From NCBI GenBank assembly GCA_023212645.1, contig JALBYC010000031.1, forward strand, positions 1 to 64,000: a stretch of DNA of 64,000 nucleotides, given 5' to 3'. A program made the translations under genes and the position numbers. The notes under the pieces were generated by a model. It was not told where the DNA came from, did no database searches, and saw only the letters and a program-made list of their open reading frames with translations. Source of the DNA: Farysia itapuensis (lineage: Eukaryota; Basidiomycota; Ustilaginomycetes; Ustilaginales; Ustilaginaceae). Below, piece after piece: positions 26,385 through 36,136 of this stretch. Position 1 is the first letter of the stretch; each line of letters starts with the position of its first letter.

Positions 26385-27467
26385 ATGGCATCACAACCAC
26401 AGACAGTGCCGTGTGCATACAAGACAGGCCGCACACTTGGCCAAGGAACATATGCCGTCGTCAAAGAAGCGGTCAATATCAAGACCGGCCAGTACTATGC
26501 CTGCAAAGTCATCTCAAAGAAGCTCATGGAGGGCCGCGAGCACATGGTCCGCAACGAGATTGCTGCACTAAAGAAAGTCTCACAGGGCCACCGTTCAATT
26601 GTGACGCTGGTGGACTACTTTGAGACGATGAACAACCTCTACCTCGTCACCGACCTTTGTGTTGGCGGGGAGTTGTTTGACCGTATCTGCGAGCGTGGAA
26701 ACTACTACGAGAAGGATGCTGCGCACATTGTCAAGACCGTGCTCGAGGCTGTCGTCTACCTCCACAACCAGGGTATCGTGCATCGTGATCTCAAGCCCGA
26801 GAATCTGCTGTTTAGGGACAAGACGGAGGAATCCGACCTGCTCATTGCTGACTTTGGTCTGTCCAGAGTGGTGGATGACGACAAGATCACTGTATTGTCC
26901 ACCACCTGCGGCACGCCTGGCTACATGGCGCCCGAGATCTTTAAGAAGACAGGACACGGCAAGCCGGTCGATATGTGGGCGATTGGCGTCATTACCTACT
27001 TTTTGCTATGCGGCTATACCCCCTTCGACCGCGATACCACAATGGAAGAGATGCAGGCAATCATCACAGCAGACTACAAGTTCGAGCCGGTCATGTACTG
27101 GGAAGGCGTTTCAGACCAGGCCAAACGGTTCATCACCCAGCTCTTGACCATCGACCCCGCGCAACGGCTTACTGCCAAACAGGCACTCGAACATCCATGG
27201 CTCGCCACCGGCGGCAAAGATCACGACACAGAAGGCACCGGCAAACACCTCTCCGACTCTGGAGCCCAGAAGGACTTGCTACCAGACATCAAGTCCGCCT
27301 TTAACGCCAAACGGACCTTCAAGAAGGCCGTCAACGGTATCCGTCTCATCAACAGACTGCGCACACACGAATCCGTCCCTAACTCTGACGAAATCGCCAG
27401 GCTCCGCCAGTCGATCCAGGAGTCGGAAAACGAAAATGTCGACCAGGTCCTCGCCCAACAGTCTTGA
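26385..27467 (+). CDS. Ca2+/calmodulin-dependent protein kinase (CMK type)
   Basis: Ser/Thr kinase of 360 residues. From ATG 26385 it has a GQGTYAVVKEA glycine loop, ACKVISKK lysine, HRDLKPEN catalytic loop, ADFGLSRV (DFG), and the GTPGYMAPE P+1 segment. A threonine stands in the activation loop (STTCGTPGYMAPE), where an upstream kinase would act. After the kinase domain (about 15-285) comes a basic amphipathic stretch, FNAKRTFKKAVNGIRLI, a good match to a calmodulin-binding and autoinhibitory segment. This places it with fungal CaMK I/II orthologues (Cmk1/Cmk2). Single exon; about 255 bp from the DOT1 start, transcribed divergently. Confidence 0.93.
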   Translation: MASQPQTVPCAYKTGRTLGQGTYAVVKEAVNIKTGQYYACKVISKKLMEGREHMVRNEIAALKKVSQGHRSIVTLVDYFETMNNLYLVTDLCVGGELFDRICERGNYYEKDAAHIVKTVLEAVVYLHNQGIVHRDLKPENLLFRDKTEESDLLIADFGLSRVVDDDKITVLSTTCGTPGYMAPEIFKKTGHGKPVDMWAIGVITYFLLCGYTPFDRDTTMEEMQAIITADYKFEPVMYWEGVSDQAKRFITQLLTIDPAQRLTAKQALEHPWLATGGKDHDTEGTGKHLSDSGAQKDLLPDIKSAFNAKRTFKKAVNGIRLINRLRTHESVPNSDEIARLRQSIQESENENVDQVLAQQS

Positions 27468-27693
27468 TATTCGCCTGCCCCCACAGTTTTCCTCACACGC
27501 TCACAGGTCAAGACATGTACTTGGGGTTCTCTTCTGTTTTAGTAACATCGCGTTCAAGGTGCAGTAATATGCGGTATAATGGGACTTTTTGCGTGAGAAA
27601 TGATGCGGTATAGGATGCGAAACGGAAGGACACAGGACAGGAGTGAGGGCTAGGGGCAGGCAAGGCAAGGCGAAAAGAGGTTCGGCTCTAGGC

Positions 27694-30024
27694 TTAGTAG
27701 CCCATCCAGCGATTTCGGAGACCTTCGAGCCACCGACCGTAGAGCAAGTCGGCGATGGGCGATCGCGCGGCTGCTTCGTCTGGCGACGCAGCTGCAGCTG
27801 GAGGTGGAATCTTGGCACCGCCAGGACCGTTGAGTCGCTGTCGGAAGGTGGTGGATAAATTGTCGCGCGCCTGCTCGTTGTCGTTCATGCTCAGCAGTAG
27901 ATCGACAATGGTCGAGTAAGCCAAACGCGAGTTGAGCAGACTGAGACTTTCGAAGCCCTTGGAGATCATATCGAGTGCTGCTGTTTCGATCGCGTCGACG
28001 TCTTGCTGTTTGGCACGCTCCATGACGGGTAAAATTACGTCGCGAACGAGGTTTTCGCCAGCCGAGGCCTGTGCACGCGCGGTCGTGCCGGACGTAGCCA
28101 CGGCAGAGCGTGAATGACGAAGCCCTTTGCGCGGTGATCCAGGAGCTTCTTGCGTATCGAGGGAAGGAGCTGACCCGCTTCGCAGTCCCGCAATGTTACT
28201 CGAATGCTCCTCGGAACGACGGAGGGGCCGCAATGTGTCAATCCCACTGCCTGCGCGCTGTGCCGAATCGTTGCTTTGCTCATTGGAGCTGTTTGTGCGG
28301 GACCTCGCTGTGCTTTGGGACGTGCTAGATCCAGGCCTGCTTGGAGTTCCGTCTCGTGTGGATCGAATTTTCTGTGTGGCCGTGGAACTCGCGTTGGAAT
28401 GGGCCATAGTTGCTGCTGCGGTGGCACTATCGACGCTTCCAGCTGCAACACCACCGCCCGAGGGCGGGTTCAAGTGAGCAGCCATGCCAGATCCGACAGG
28501 CTGCGGTTTGCGGAAGGAAGTTCTCCCATCGCCATGCACCTTTGTGCCCTTATCTGCCGGTGTTGAAGGCCCAGATGCTGTGGACGTTGCCGGAGTGCTG
28601 GAGGATCGACTGAGGGCGTCGCTGCTCTGATAAGCGTCGGTGGAGAGATCCGAGTGTTCGTCGAGATCGCGCGTGTTGGAGCCGCGTCGAGGTGTGTGAA
28701 TGGAACTGTTGACTGCCGCCATAAGCTCTTCGACAGGTCGAGCGCCACGTACAGTCTCGTACCCCGCTCGAACCTCGTCATCCGCGGGAGGCCCACGCCC
28801 TGTCTTTGCCCAAACATCTACCTCTTCCTCTTCTTGGTCTCGGAAGCTGTCGTAGTTGGACATGCGGGAGCGTATGGTATCGAACTGCCACTCGCTGGTG
28901 ATGGTACCAGCCAGAGTTGATTCGGACGGGTCGATGGCGTTGCGATCGCGGGCATAGGGATTGGCGTTGTTGGCGTTGCGAGCTTTGTGCTCCTGATGAC
29001 GCTCAATCAGCTCGGTCAGAAGCACTGTCTTCTTGGCGTACTTGATAAAGCGATGCTGCAGTAGCTCTTTTGTAAAAGGGCGGTGTTTGGGATCTTTGAT
29101 GAGACAGAGGTCGACAAAGTCCTTGAAGGCCGAGGAAAAGTTGCCTTCCAAGGTTGGACTCTTTGCCTTTGGGATGAGGAAGAGGACGCGCATGGGGTGG
29201 TATTCGGCCAATGGTGGTTCTCCTTTTGCCATTTCGATGGCGGTGATGCCGAGCGACCAGATGTCGGCCTTGTGATCGTAACCAGCCTGTCGGATCACCT
29301 CGGGGGCCATCCAGAAAGGTGTGCCGACAAAGGTATTGCGTCTGGACTTATTGTTGGACAGCTGAGCGGCAACACCAAAGTCTGCCAGCTTGACTTTGCC
29401 GCTCGCGGAAAGCAGCACGTTGGCGGCTTTGATGTCTCGATGAATTTTTCCTTCGTTGTGCAAGTATTCGAGGCCGAGCAGCAATTCACGGCAGATGATG
29501 GCAATGTGTGCTTCGGAGAAAGGACCAGCTTTGAGGAGGTCAAGACAGGAGCCACCAGCGAGGTACTCCATGATGATCCATAGCTTGTAGCCTTTGACAA
29601 AACTGCCATAGTAGCGCGTGACCCATTCGCTATCACACTGGGCCAAGTGGGCAATTTCCTGCTGAATCTCACTAATGTCGTCGTCCGAGTCTTCGAGGTC
29701 GATCTGCTTGATGGCGACAATCTGTTTGGTTTCCTTGTGCATGGCTTTGTAGACGGTGCCAAAGGAGCCTGTGCCGAGTTTTTCGAGAAGTTCATACTGC
29801 TCTGACAGCTCCTTGCCGGAAGCCATGGATTTGGTGGGTGAACGAAGCACGCTGGGACCGGGAAGGGGAGATGCTGAGCTGATGCGCGTTGGTAATGATG
29901 GACTGGTCTCTATTGGAGTCTTTCGTTGTCCCAAGAGAGGGGATCTGGATGGCAGATTTGGCTGTGGAGAGATGTTCAGTCCAAAGCTTGGTGGAAGAAA
30001 GCAAATAGGGGTCAGACTCACCAT
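27694..30024 (-). CDS. Germinal-centre (GCKIII/MST3-type) Ste20 kinase, Don3-like
   Basis: Kinase domain with [41 protein letters not shown] and [11 protein letters not shown], matching MST3/4-SOK1 and the Ustilago Ste20-like kinase Don3, which acts in septation and cell separation. The domain is followed by about 430 Ser/Thr-rich residues ending in a conserved helical region. Two starts are possible. ATG 29826 gives 710 aa beginning [14 protein letters not shown]. Alternatively ATG 30022-30024 is directly followed by GTGAGT and a 60-nt intron (29962-30021, acceptor TCCACAG), so that exon 1 codes only Met; this gives 756 aa with a Pro/Ser-rich leader. The intron is stop-free and a multiple of three. 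The GCKIII class is firm; orthology to Don3 rather than another GCK is likely but not proven. Confidence 0.88.
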   Translation of the reverse strand: MVSLTPICFLPPSFGLNISPQPNLPSRSPLLGQRKTPIETSPSLPTRISSASPLPGPSVLRSPTKSMASGKELSEQYELLEKLGTGSFGTVYKAMHKETKQIVAIKQIDLEDSDDDISEIQQEIAHLAQCDSEWVTRYYGSFVKGYKLWIIMEYLAGGSCLDLLKAGPFSEAHIAIICRELLLGLEYLHNEGKIHRDIKAANVLLSASGKVKLADFGVAAQLSNNKSRRNTFVGTPFWMAPEVIRQAGYDHKADIWSLGITAIEMAKGEPPLAEYHPMRVLFLIPKAKSPTLEGNFSSAFKDFVDLCLIKDPKHRPFTKELLQHRFIKYAKKTVLLTELIERHQEHKARNANNANPYARDRNAIDPSESTLAGTITSEWQFDTIRSRMSNYDSFRDQEEEEVDVWAKTGRGPPADDEVRAGYETVRGARPVEELMAAVNSSIHTPRRGSNTRDLDEHSDLSTDAYQSSDALSRSSSTPATSTASGPSTPADKGTKVHGDGRTSFRKPQPVGSGMAAHLNPPSGGGVAAGSVDSATAAATMAHSNASSTATQKIRSTRDGTPSRPGSSTSQSTARSRTNSSNEQSNDSAQRAGSGIDTLRPLRRSEEHSSNIAGLRSGSAPSLDTQEAPGSPRKGLRHSRSAVATSGTTARAQASAGENLVRDVILPVMERAKQQDVDAIETAALDMISKGFESLSLLNSRLAYSTIVDLLLSMNDNEQARDNLSTTFRQRLNGPGGAKIPPPAAAASPDEAAARSPIADLLYGRWLEGLRNRWMGY

Positions 30025-30636
30025 GATGGCTGGGTTTTTGCAAACACAGTGTGTGTGCACGCAGAGCCTTTATGAGGGGGTATACATTGAGATGGGAGGG
30101 GCGCTGATGAAGAATGGCGCAGTGAGATGAAGGTGGTGATGATGATGATTGATGGATGACGACGAGGGGAAGAGGGAAAACAAGGTTGAGACTCCTCCGA
30201 CGCAGACTGCACGTCCTGCAATCCTGCAATCCTGCAATTCTATCGGCCTGAATTGGCCTGCCAGCCTCAAAGGGGAGTTGCCCAACAATGACGATGCTGT
30301 TTCGCCGTTTCCACCGGTCGAAGCAAGGCCCCCCGCCAATCTATGGCCACTTGCCAACTCAGCACACACACGCACACACACACCCATAGGCTCCGCTCCT
30401 TTTTAGCACCGCACCGTGACTAATGGGCATGAAACAGCCCCTGAGTTAGTTGTTTGCCGTATTTGATTTCGAATTTCGCTGGAAATCAACACCCGACTCA
30501 CACGGCTGAGCGGAGAGAGACGCGCTTGAACGCGTGCGTGCGTGGGTGGGCGGGGGATGTTGCTTACGTCAGCTCACGACAGGTTGGTTGGACAGCTAAA
30601 AAGGGTCCAGTCATGCACGCTTGTGTCCGCCAAACG
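30025..30636. promoter_or_regulatory. Divergent promoter region between the GCKIII kinase and the TFIIIC-like gene
   Basis: This 612-bp region holds both promoters. It contains a GAT/GATGAT-rich tract near 30136-30160, a thrice-repeated CCTGCAAT motif near 30216-30237 and a (CA)n tract near 30362-30384. No gene is supported here. Confidence 0.45.
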
Positions 30637-33144
30637 ATGCCGCTCGACTCGCCTCGACGTAGCGCACGGGCGAGCAAAAAGCCACGGCGCAGCTATGCCG
30701 ACTCCATCGTCCTCTCTGACCAGGAAGAGACACTTGGCAGCCCTGCTGCATCGTCCTTTGCTGATGACAATGACAATGACGATATCTCGGATGACTTTGC
30801 TGAACCTGCGCCGGTCGCAGAAACACCCTCTCGTCAGTCCAAGACTCCCCGTCGAACGCCGTCAAGAAAGAAAGTCGACGAGGCTGACGAGAATGGAGCA
30901 AACAGCTACAGTGGCCCCGACCTTGAGATTCTGACAAGCAGCGGCACAGCTTTGGCTACTAAGAGAACGCAGAGCAGGAGTACAAAGAGTCGAACCACCC
31001 GTGCCGAATGGGCTCTTGGGCTGTACGAGCCGCCAGACCTGGCTCTTGCGTCCACCTCCGCTTCTACCTCGAACGAAGACGACGATTTCCACTCACCAGA
31101 TTTTGCGCCGGTGATGGGACTCCCATGGCCACGGGATGGACTCGTCCGGACCCGTCTTGACAGCAAGGCGTTTGCACTTCTGAAGAAAGACCGCTACAAG
31201 TTCTGGTGTGCCCAGACAGGCTGGGTCCCAAACGAGAACATCTTTGATATCTCTTGGTGGCCCGGAAAGCCCGTCGGCTACAAAGCATCTCAGCAAAGAA
31301 CTGAGTGGGTGCAACAGCAGCTTCAAACTCCCTCGATACATCAGGGTGGAATTGGCTGGCCTTTCACTAACCCAATTCTCAACCTGACTTCCAAAAGAAT
31401 CCATCGCCTGACCTTGGCGGAAGCAGACCCGTACCTGAGAGGCACCGCAACATCTTCTGCCATAACACCAAGCGTGGCGCTGCAGCATCCCACTACAGTC
31501 ACCAAATTCGCTGTCTCGCACAATGCAGCTGGAAAGAAAGGAAAGGGAAAGCTCAACGAAGACAGAGGTGAAGATGGTTCTGTCAACGAAGACGAGACCG
31601 AAGCGGAGATGGAAGACGAATCAAATGCCAAACAGCAGAGCATTGACACTGCCGATCCCAAATTTGCAGATATCGCCAACATTGGCTTGCAAGACCCACT
31701 ACCCGTCACTGGGGCATCTCTTGAGATCACAGTGGGGTCTACGGGAGAGGAGCAAAGCGTCAACATCAGTCGCGGGACGGGAATACGCCTTGACTCCATA
31801 GGGCTCGAGTCCGATCACGGTCATATTCTCAACGCTGGTGGACATGTGTATGACCTCGGGTGGGCTCCTGTTCCTCTTCACCTTAATTGCGGCAAGGAGT
31901 ATTTTGCCGTCTCAGCCGCATCCACGGTCCTTCCCCGAACATATATTGGCAAAAAGAGCCAGGCCGCTGTCCCTGGCTCCATTCAGATCTGGAGTGTCTC
32001 TCCAGACACGTCGCACAATGGCGCGGAAGTGAAAGGACAGACGAAGCTCGTAATGGTTCTGTGTCACGACCTGGGAACAGCGTGGAAGCTCTCCTGGTGT
32101 CCGATCGGTCACAGCTACCTGCCCCCGCAAACGCGGACTTCAAGCTCCGAAGGGGCGCTCAAAAGATTGGGCCTGCTTGCTGGATGCTTCGAAGACGGCT
32201 CTACATCCATCTTCTCTGTACCCTACCCCGAAGACGAGCTGCTACGCGCCAAACCCAGTGCAACTGATCCAGTGATGTTGAAGTTGGAGCCTCTACTGCG
32301 TCTGGTCGTACCGAGGTCGGCCAGCAATTGTCTCTCCTGGGCCGGCGGCGAGCTGCTCGCTGTTGGCACTTCTGACGGACACGTCGTCGTCTGGGATATC
32401 GGAACACACTTCCGCTCTTCATCGCCGGCAGCCAGTGCTGTGCCGACCTCGTACACGCGCGTGCATCGCGCGGCAATTACGTCTCTCAACTGGATCATGC
32501 TGCCCCCCGTTACCGCGTCGGGGTTGGTTAAGCACAGCATGAATCCGACGCAGATTTTCACAGTGTCCATGGATGGCTGGACGTGTGTACTTGACCTGCT
32601 TGACCCTACGTCCAGTGCATCGCTCGAGCGGTCTAGATCGGTGCACTACGCCTCCAACTTCGTCCCCCACGCCGGTGGAGTCTTGGCACACGAGAACGGC
32701 GACGGCTCAGTAGCTTACTACTCGCTGCGCGCCGAGGAAATGTACCGCTCAAGAGTGGTTTCCCACACCCCGGCCCGCGTGTTGGCGCTGTCTTCGTCGA
32801 GTTTCCACCCCATGCTCGCAGCAGGAACCGCTCATGGCGAAGTCAAGTCGTGCAACATCCTCCGCTCCACCAAACGCTCCGGCAAACAACACACCCAACG
32901 CATCCATCTCCCCATCTACCAGCTACAACTAAACCGCACCACGGGCAAACTCAGCATCGCCCATCGTCTCAATCCGCAAATGGCCAACACGTTCGAGCAC
33001 AAATCGTGGAAGATCTCCACCTGGAACACCATCCTCAACATCACCGCCGTGCAGTGGAACCCCAATTTTGGCCGCGCGAATCTGCTTCTCAGTGGCTCTG
33101 CTTGCGGGATGGTCAAGATTGATTGCGTCAACAGTCCCTTTTGA
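30637..33144 (+). CDS. TFIIIC WD40 subunit (Tfc6/Sfc6/GTF3C2-like)
   Basis: TFIIIC binds the A and B boxes of tRNA genes and recruits TFIIIB and RNA polymerase III; this subunit sits in the B-box-binding module. The 835-residue protein from ATG 30637 starts with a basic AT-hook-like, Ser-rich tail (SARASKKPRRS). An acidic linker follows, then a C-terminal WD40 propeller of about 430 residues. Diagnostic are GHVYDLGWAP, CHDLGTAWKLSWCPIG and LGLLAGCFEDGSTSIFSVP, compare GTF3C2's HDLGxxWDLKWCP and LGLLAxxxSDGTVxVYSLP. Later blades include GTSDGHVVVWDIG, FTVSMDGWTCVLDL and AVQWNPN. In-frame codons upstream of 30637 encode non-conserved sequence inside the promoter, so I prefer this ATG. Confidence 0.82.
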   Translation: MPLDSPRRSARASKKPRRSYADSIVLSDQEETLGSPAASSFADDNDNDDISDDFAEPAPVAETPSRQSKTPRRTPSRKKVDEADENGANSYSGPDLEILTSSGTALATKRTQSRSTKSRTTRAEWALGLYEPPDLALASTSASTSNEDDDFHSPDFAPVMGLPWPRDGLVRTRLDSKAFALLKKDRYKFWCAQTGWVPNENIFDISWWPGKPVGYKASQQRTEWVQQQLQTPSIHQGGIGWPFTNPILNLTSKRIHRLTLAEADPYLRGTATSSAITPSVALQHPTTVTKFAVSHNAAGKKGKGKLNEDRGEDGSVNEDETEAEMEDESNAKQQSIDTADPKFADIANIGLQDPLPVTGASLEITVGSTGEEQSVNISRGTGIRLDSIGLESDHGHILNAGGHVYDLGWAPVPLHLNCGKEYFAVSAASTVLPRTYIGKKSQAAVPGSIQIWSVSPDTSHNGAEVKGQTKLVMVLCHDLGTAWKLSWCPIGHSYLPPQTRTSSSEGALKRLGLLAGCFEDGSTSIFSVPYPEDELLRAKPSATDPVMLKLEPLLRLVVPRSASNCLSWAGGELLAVGTSDGHVVVWDIGTHFRSSSPAASAVPTSYTRVHRAAITSLNWIMLPPVTASGLVKHSMNPTQIFTVSMDGWTCVLDLLDPTSSASLERSRSVHYASNFVPHAGGVLAHENGDGSVAYYSLRAEEMYRSRVVSHTPARVLALSSSSFHPMLAAGTAHGEVKSCNILRSTKRSGKQHTQRIHLPIYQLQLNRTTGKLSIAHRLNPQMANTFEHKSWKISTWNTILNITAVQWNPNFGRANLLLSGSACGMVKIDCVNSPF

Positions 33145-33321
33145 CTAGATGCAGGCCTGCCGCACTTGGAAACTCGCGTTAATGCAGCATCTCAGCTTGT
33201 ACGTCATGGGAGAGGGACAAGGAATTGGCTAAGCTTGTTATTACGCATCTGGTTGCTACTGTGTCGAAGCACGAGGTTTCGGCTGTGATTTGCGCGCACA
33301 GCGCGTTTCGGCACTAGCCTG

Positions 33322-35616
33322 TCAAGTACTGTGAGTCGATGCGGGCGGATGGTGGTCGAGAAAGCCGCAGATATGAGCGTACATCTTATCGTCCTCGTGT
33401 GGTGGGGCGTGGGAGAGGAGTACAGCGAGCCAGTGTTTACCACGTTCCAGCGAGGACGCTCGCGGATTGGCGGTGAGTTGTTTGAACGTCTGAGCGTATA
33501 CTTCATCGCGTAGCGTCGCACAGTGCAACACGCGGTCCAACATCCACGCCTGTTCCTCCTCCATCAATCCAGCACCAAGCCCCAACGGCGTCGACGAAGA
33601 AGATAACGACGACAAAGGGGGCGTATGCAAAACTTGACCCCCGTTGCTTGCGACACTACCGCTGCTTCCGCTGCTTCCTTGGATTCGAGCGTGTGTTTTT
33701 CCGAAAAGGGACAGGGAGCGGGAGCGCTCGTATCGTCCGTTGAGGTTCGGCGTGTCGCGATCGCCCATGATTTTCTGCAGCAAGCGGAACATCAACACCC
33801 CCTCGCGATGAAGCTGCTTGTCCTGTACTGGGAACAGAGGTGCGTTGAGCGCTGATTTCTGCCATTTGAGCAGCTCGCTTACCGCCAGTCTGCGGCGGAA
33901 CGGAAACGGCCCTACTCGCTGAACTGCGAAATGGCGCACTGCAAACTGGTAATATCCACGATCGACTGGCAGTGTCAAGTCGAGCGATAAACCGCGTGTT
34001 TGACTTCGCAAGCTATTTGCATCATTACCACCCTCAGCCGTAGAAGGGCGTCGTGCGTTGCCGCATGGAAACGAGCGGGCGTCTAGCGGCATGGACTGCG
34101 GAGCAGCCATCGTTGTCGCGCTGTTGGAGGCGTTTCGCTTCGTGGGGTCGCGCTGTCGTCGTACGGTCAGTCTGCGAGTGTCGTACGACTGACTCAAGGA
34201 TACAGCCGCGTAAGGGGCGACTTCTTGAGGGACTGCTTTCGCATTGGGGTTGTAGGCACGGAGATTTCCGAGCGACGTCGACTTGGGCAGCGTCACTGCG
34301 TCTTGATCCAGCAAAACTCTGCTCGAGGGTAGGATGCGACTGCCTTCAATGTGGATGGAGGGGGTCTGCGTGAGCGTGTGATTCGGCGGGAGCACGTTTT
34401 GTGCTGTGAGAGCACGGCGAGGGGGCAGTGAGTGGGGTAGAGGGGAGGAGGCCAGGGCCTGTGCGACGAGCTGGCGGTCTCTGTCGAGGATACTGCACCG
34501 AGCTCTGCCTGTCAGCAGCTGTTCGAGCGTCTGGCTCCCGCTGGCGCTGGCACCTCGCTGGGCTGAACTTAACGACTGGCTGAAGCGAATCACCCGCTTA
34601 GTGCGACTACCCAATACGACCTCGCCATGCTGTTCCACACATCCTTCGGACAGAGGAGCGGTGTGGGAAAGGCTCGAATCCGTAGAGTTGGTTCGCTCAT
34701 TGACCGTCTCCTGCACGGCCACGAGCGGGATCACGAGCCCGGTCGTCGGTCGTTCCCACACAGAATCGCCCGTCTGGGTATGGTAGAAGTAAGGCAGTGC
34801 GGTTTGTTCGTCTCTCAACTGCCACCATTCGCCGTGCGGGTTGGGCGGGAGCACGATTGTCCCCGCCTCGACCTCCCACTGGCACTCGCCCGTGTACGGG
34901 TTGGCGAAGAAGGTGTTACTGCTGCAGGATGGGTCGGTGATGATACACCAGAAGTGTGCGCCCCATGCGTCAGTGTCTGTACGCGAGCGGCCGCTCGTGG
35001 GTGCCTGGTATGCTGCTTTGAGCTGGCGTGCCTGCTCGTGTGCTAGTGCGCGCTGTGTTGCAGGGCTGACCATACCGAGCTGGTGGGAAACGTGGTCGGG
35101 ACGTACACCAAAGCCGCCGAGCTTGGGCTGCTCCCCATCATCATCGTCGTCGTCGTCTTCGTCGTTCTCTATTCGGGCGGGCAGCATGCCAGTGCGCGTG
35201 GGAGGTCGTGGCGTCGACTGGTAGTCTGGCGTGTCACTCCCACCAGATACTTCCGTCGTTGGCGTCGTCGGCAGCGAGAGGGAGAACGACGGCGATTTAC
35301 AACACACCGACGTCAGCCCGTTGGGAAGTGGCTTCACTGCATGCCCGCCACCCTCTCCTCCCATCTCTGTCCCCGAAGGTGAAGACGACAGAGCCGAAGA
35401 TAAGGCATGTACGCTCGTCGATCGCACTAAGTACTGCACCTCGTCTTCATCGGCAGTATCCTGCCCAAAGTCCAACGCGTGCGGCGTCCCACTGACCGTC
35501 GAGAAGAAGGCCGTATCTTGCGATAGAGACGTGCTCCCCTCCTCCTCCTCCTCCGCGCCACGACCCGACTCGGTCGAAGTACAACGTCGCTGCTGCTCTT
35601 CTTCTTCTCCCACCAT
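33322..35616 (-). CDS. WW-domain and MyTH4-domain protein, related to ARHGAP39/Vilse but without RhoGAP
   Basis: The 764-residue protein starts at ATG 35616; codons up to 35733 lack an ATG. An acidic disordered leader is followed by two WW-like units around residues 220-300: WCIITDPSCSSNTFFANPYTGECQWE and then GEWWQLRDEQTALPYFYHTQTGDSVWERP. Disordered sequence follows. The C-terminal about 200 residues fit a MyTH4 domain (FAVRHFAVQR, VSELLKWQK, WMLDRVLHCATLRDEVYAQTFKQLTANP, RGKHWLAVLLSHAPP). WW plus MyTH4 occurs in animal ARHGAP39/Vilse, where a RhoGAP domain follows. Here the stop comes right after MyTH4, and the remaining 177 bp to the convergent neighbour encode no GAP remnant. It could be a scaffold binding Pro-rich partners and microtubules or actin regulators. 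Confidence 0.75.
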   Translation of the reverse strand: MVGEEEEQQRRCTSTESGRGAEEEEEGSTSLSQDTAFFSTVSGTPHALDFGQDTADEDEVQYLVRSTSVHALSSALSSSPSGTEMGGEGGGHAVKPLPNGLTSVCCKSPSFSLSLPTTPTTEVSGGSDTPDYQSTPRPPTRTGMLPARIENDEDDDDDDDGEQPKLGGFGVRPDHVSHQLGMVSPATQRALAHEQARQLKAAYQAPTSGRSRTDTDAWGAHFWCIITDPSCSSNTFFANPYTGECQWEVEAGTIVLPPNPHGEWWQLRDEQTALPYFYHTQTGDSVWERPTTGLVIPLVAVQETVNERTNSTDSSLSHTAPLSEGCVEQHGEVVLGSRTKRVIRFSQSLSSAQRGASASGSQTLEQLLTGRARCSILDRDRQLVAQALASSPLPHSLPPRRALTAQNVLPPNHTLTQTPSIHIEGSRILPSSRVLLDQDAVTLPKSTSLGNLRAYNPNAKAVPQEVAPYAAVSLSQSYDTRRLTVRRQRDPTKRNASNSATTMAAPQSMPLDARSFPCGNARRPSTAEGGNDANSLRSQTRGLSLDLTLPVDRGYYQFAVRHFAVQRVGPFPFRRRLAVSELLKWQKSALNAPLFPVQDKQLHREGVLMFRLLQKIMGDRDTPNLNGRYERSRSLSLFGKTHARIQGSSGSSGSVASNGGQVLHTPPLSSLSSSSTPLGLGAGLMEEEQAWMLDRVLHCATLRDEVYAQTFKQLTANPRASSLERGKHWLAVLLSHAPPHEDDKMYAHICGFLDHHPPASTHST

Positions 35617-36136
35617 TCCCCGCTCTTCCGCGATTTCTTCAGCAATAACACATTCCCCCCTTTCCCCCCTGATGCTAGTGGGGAATTCACGGCAACAAGA
35701 AAGACGGGAAGAGAGTGAGGGAAGCCAGAACAAACTCGATCTCTAGCTCTTTTCCCCCCCTTGCGCTCGCTAGCTTATACCCACACGCAGAAGGCGAGCC
35801 GCGTCGATTGCATCAAGAAGCTTTCCGGCACTTTCTTCGCGCCAACGCAGGAATGAAATCCCCCCCCCCCCTCCCCACCCGCATGCACCATGCACGATGC
35901 ACCGTGCACGCACGATGCCCGCAAACCAGCGCTTGCCACACCTACCCAAACCAAGCACAGTCTTCGCCCTAAGTAACAAAACCATCACCTTTGACGGCGT
36001 TCAAATGGGAGAGAGACAATAAAACAGATATTTTTTGGGGGAAAACTAGATCGTACAAGGTTGATATATGGAATCTTTTGAGAGAGAGGAAGAAGGGGCG
36101 GAGTCTGCGAAAGAGCCGCCAGAAAGGGGGGCACGC
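35617..36136. other. Intergenic: WW-MyTH4 upstream region and NOT1 3' flank
   Basis: No gene in 520 bp. A C homopolymer lies near 35858-35871, followed by overlapping GCACGATGCACCGTGCACG-type palindromic motifs to about 35915. The region near 36030-36090 is A/G-rich and probably NOT1 3' UTR. Confidence 0.45.
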
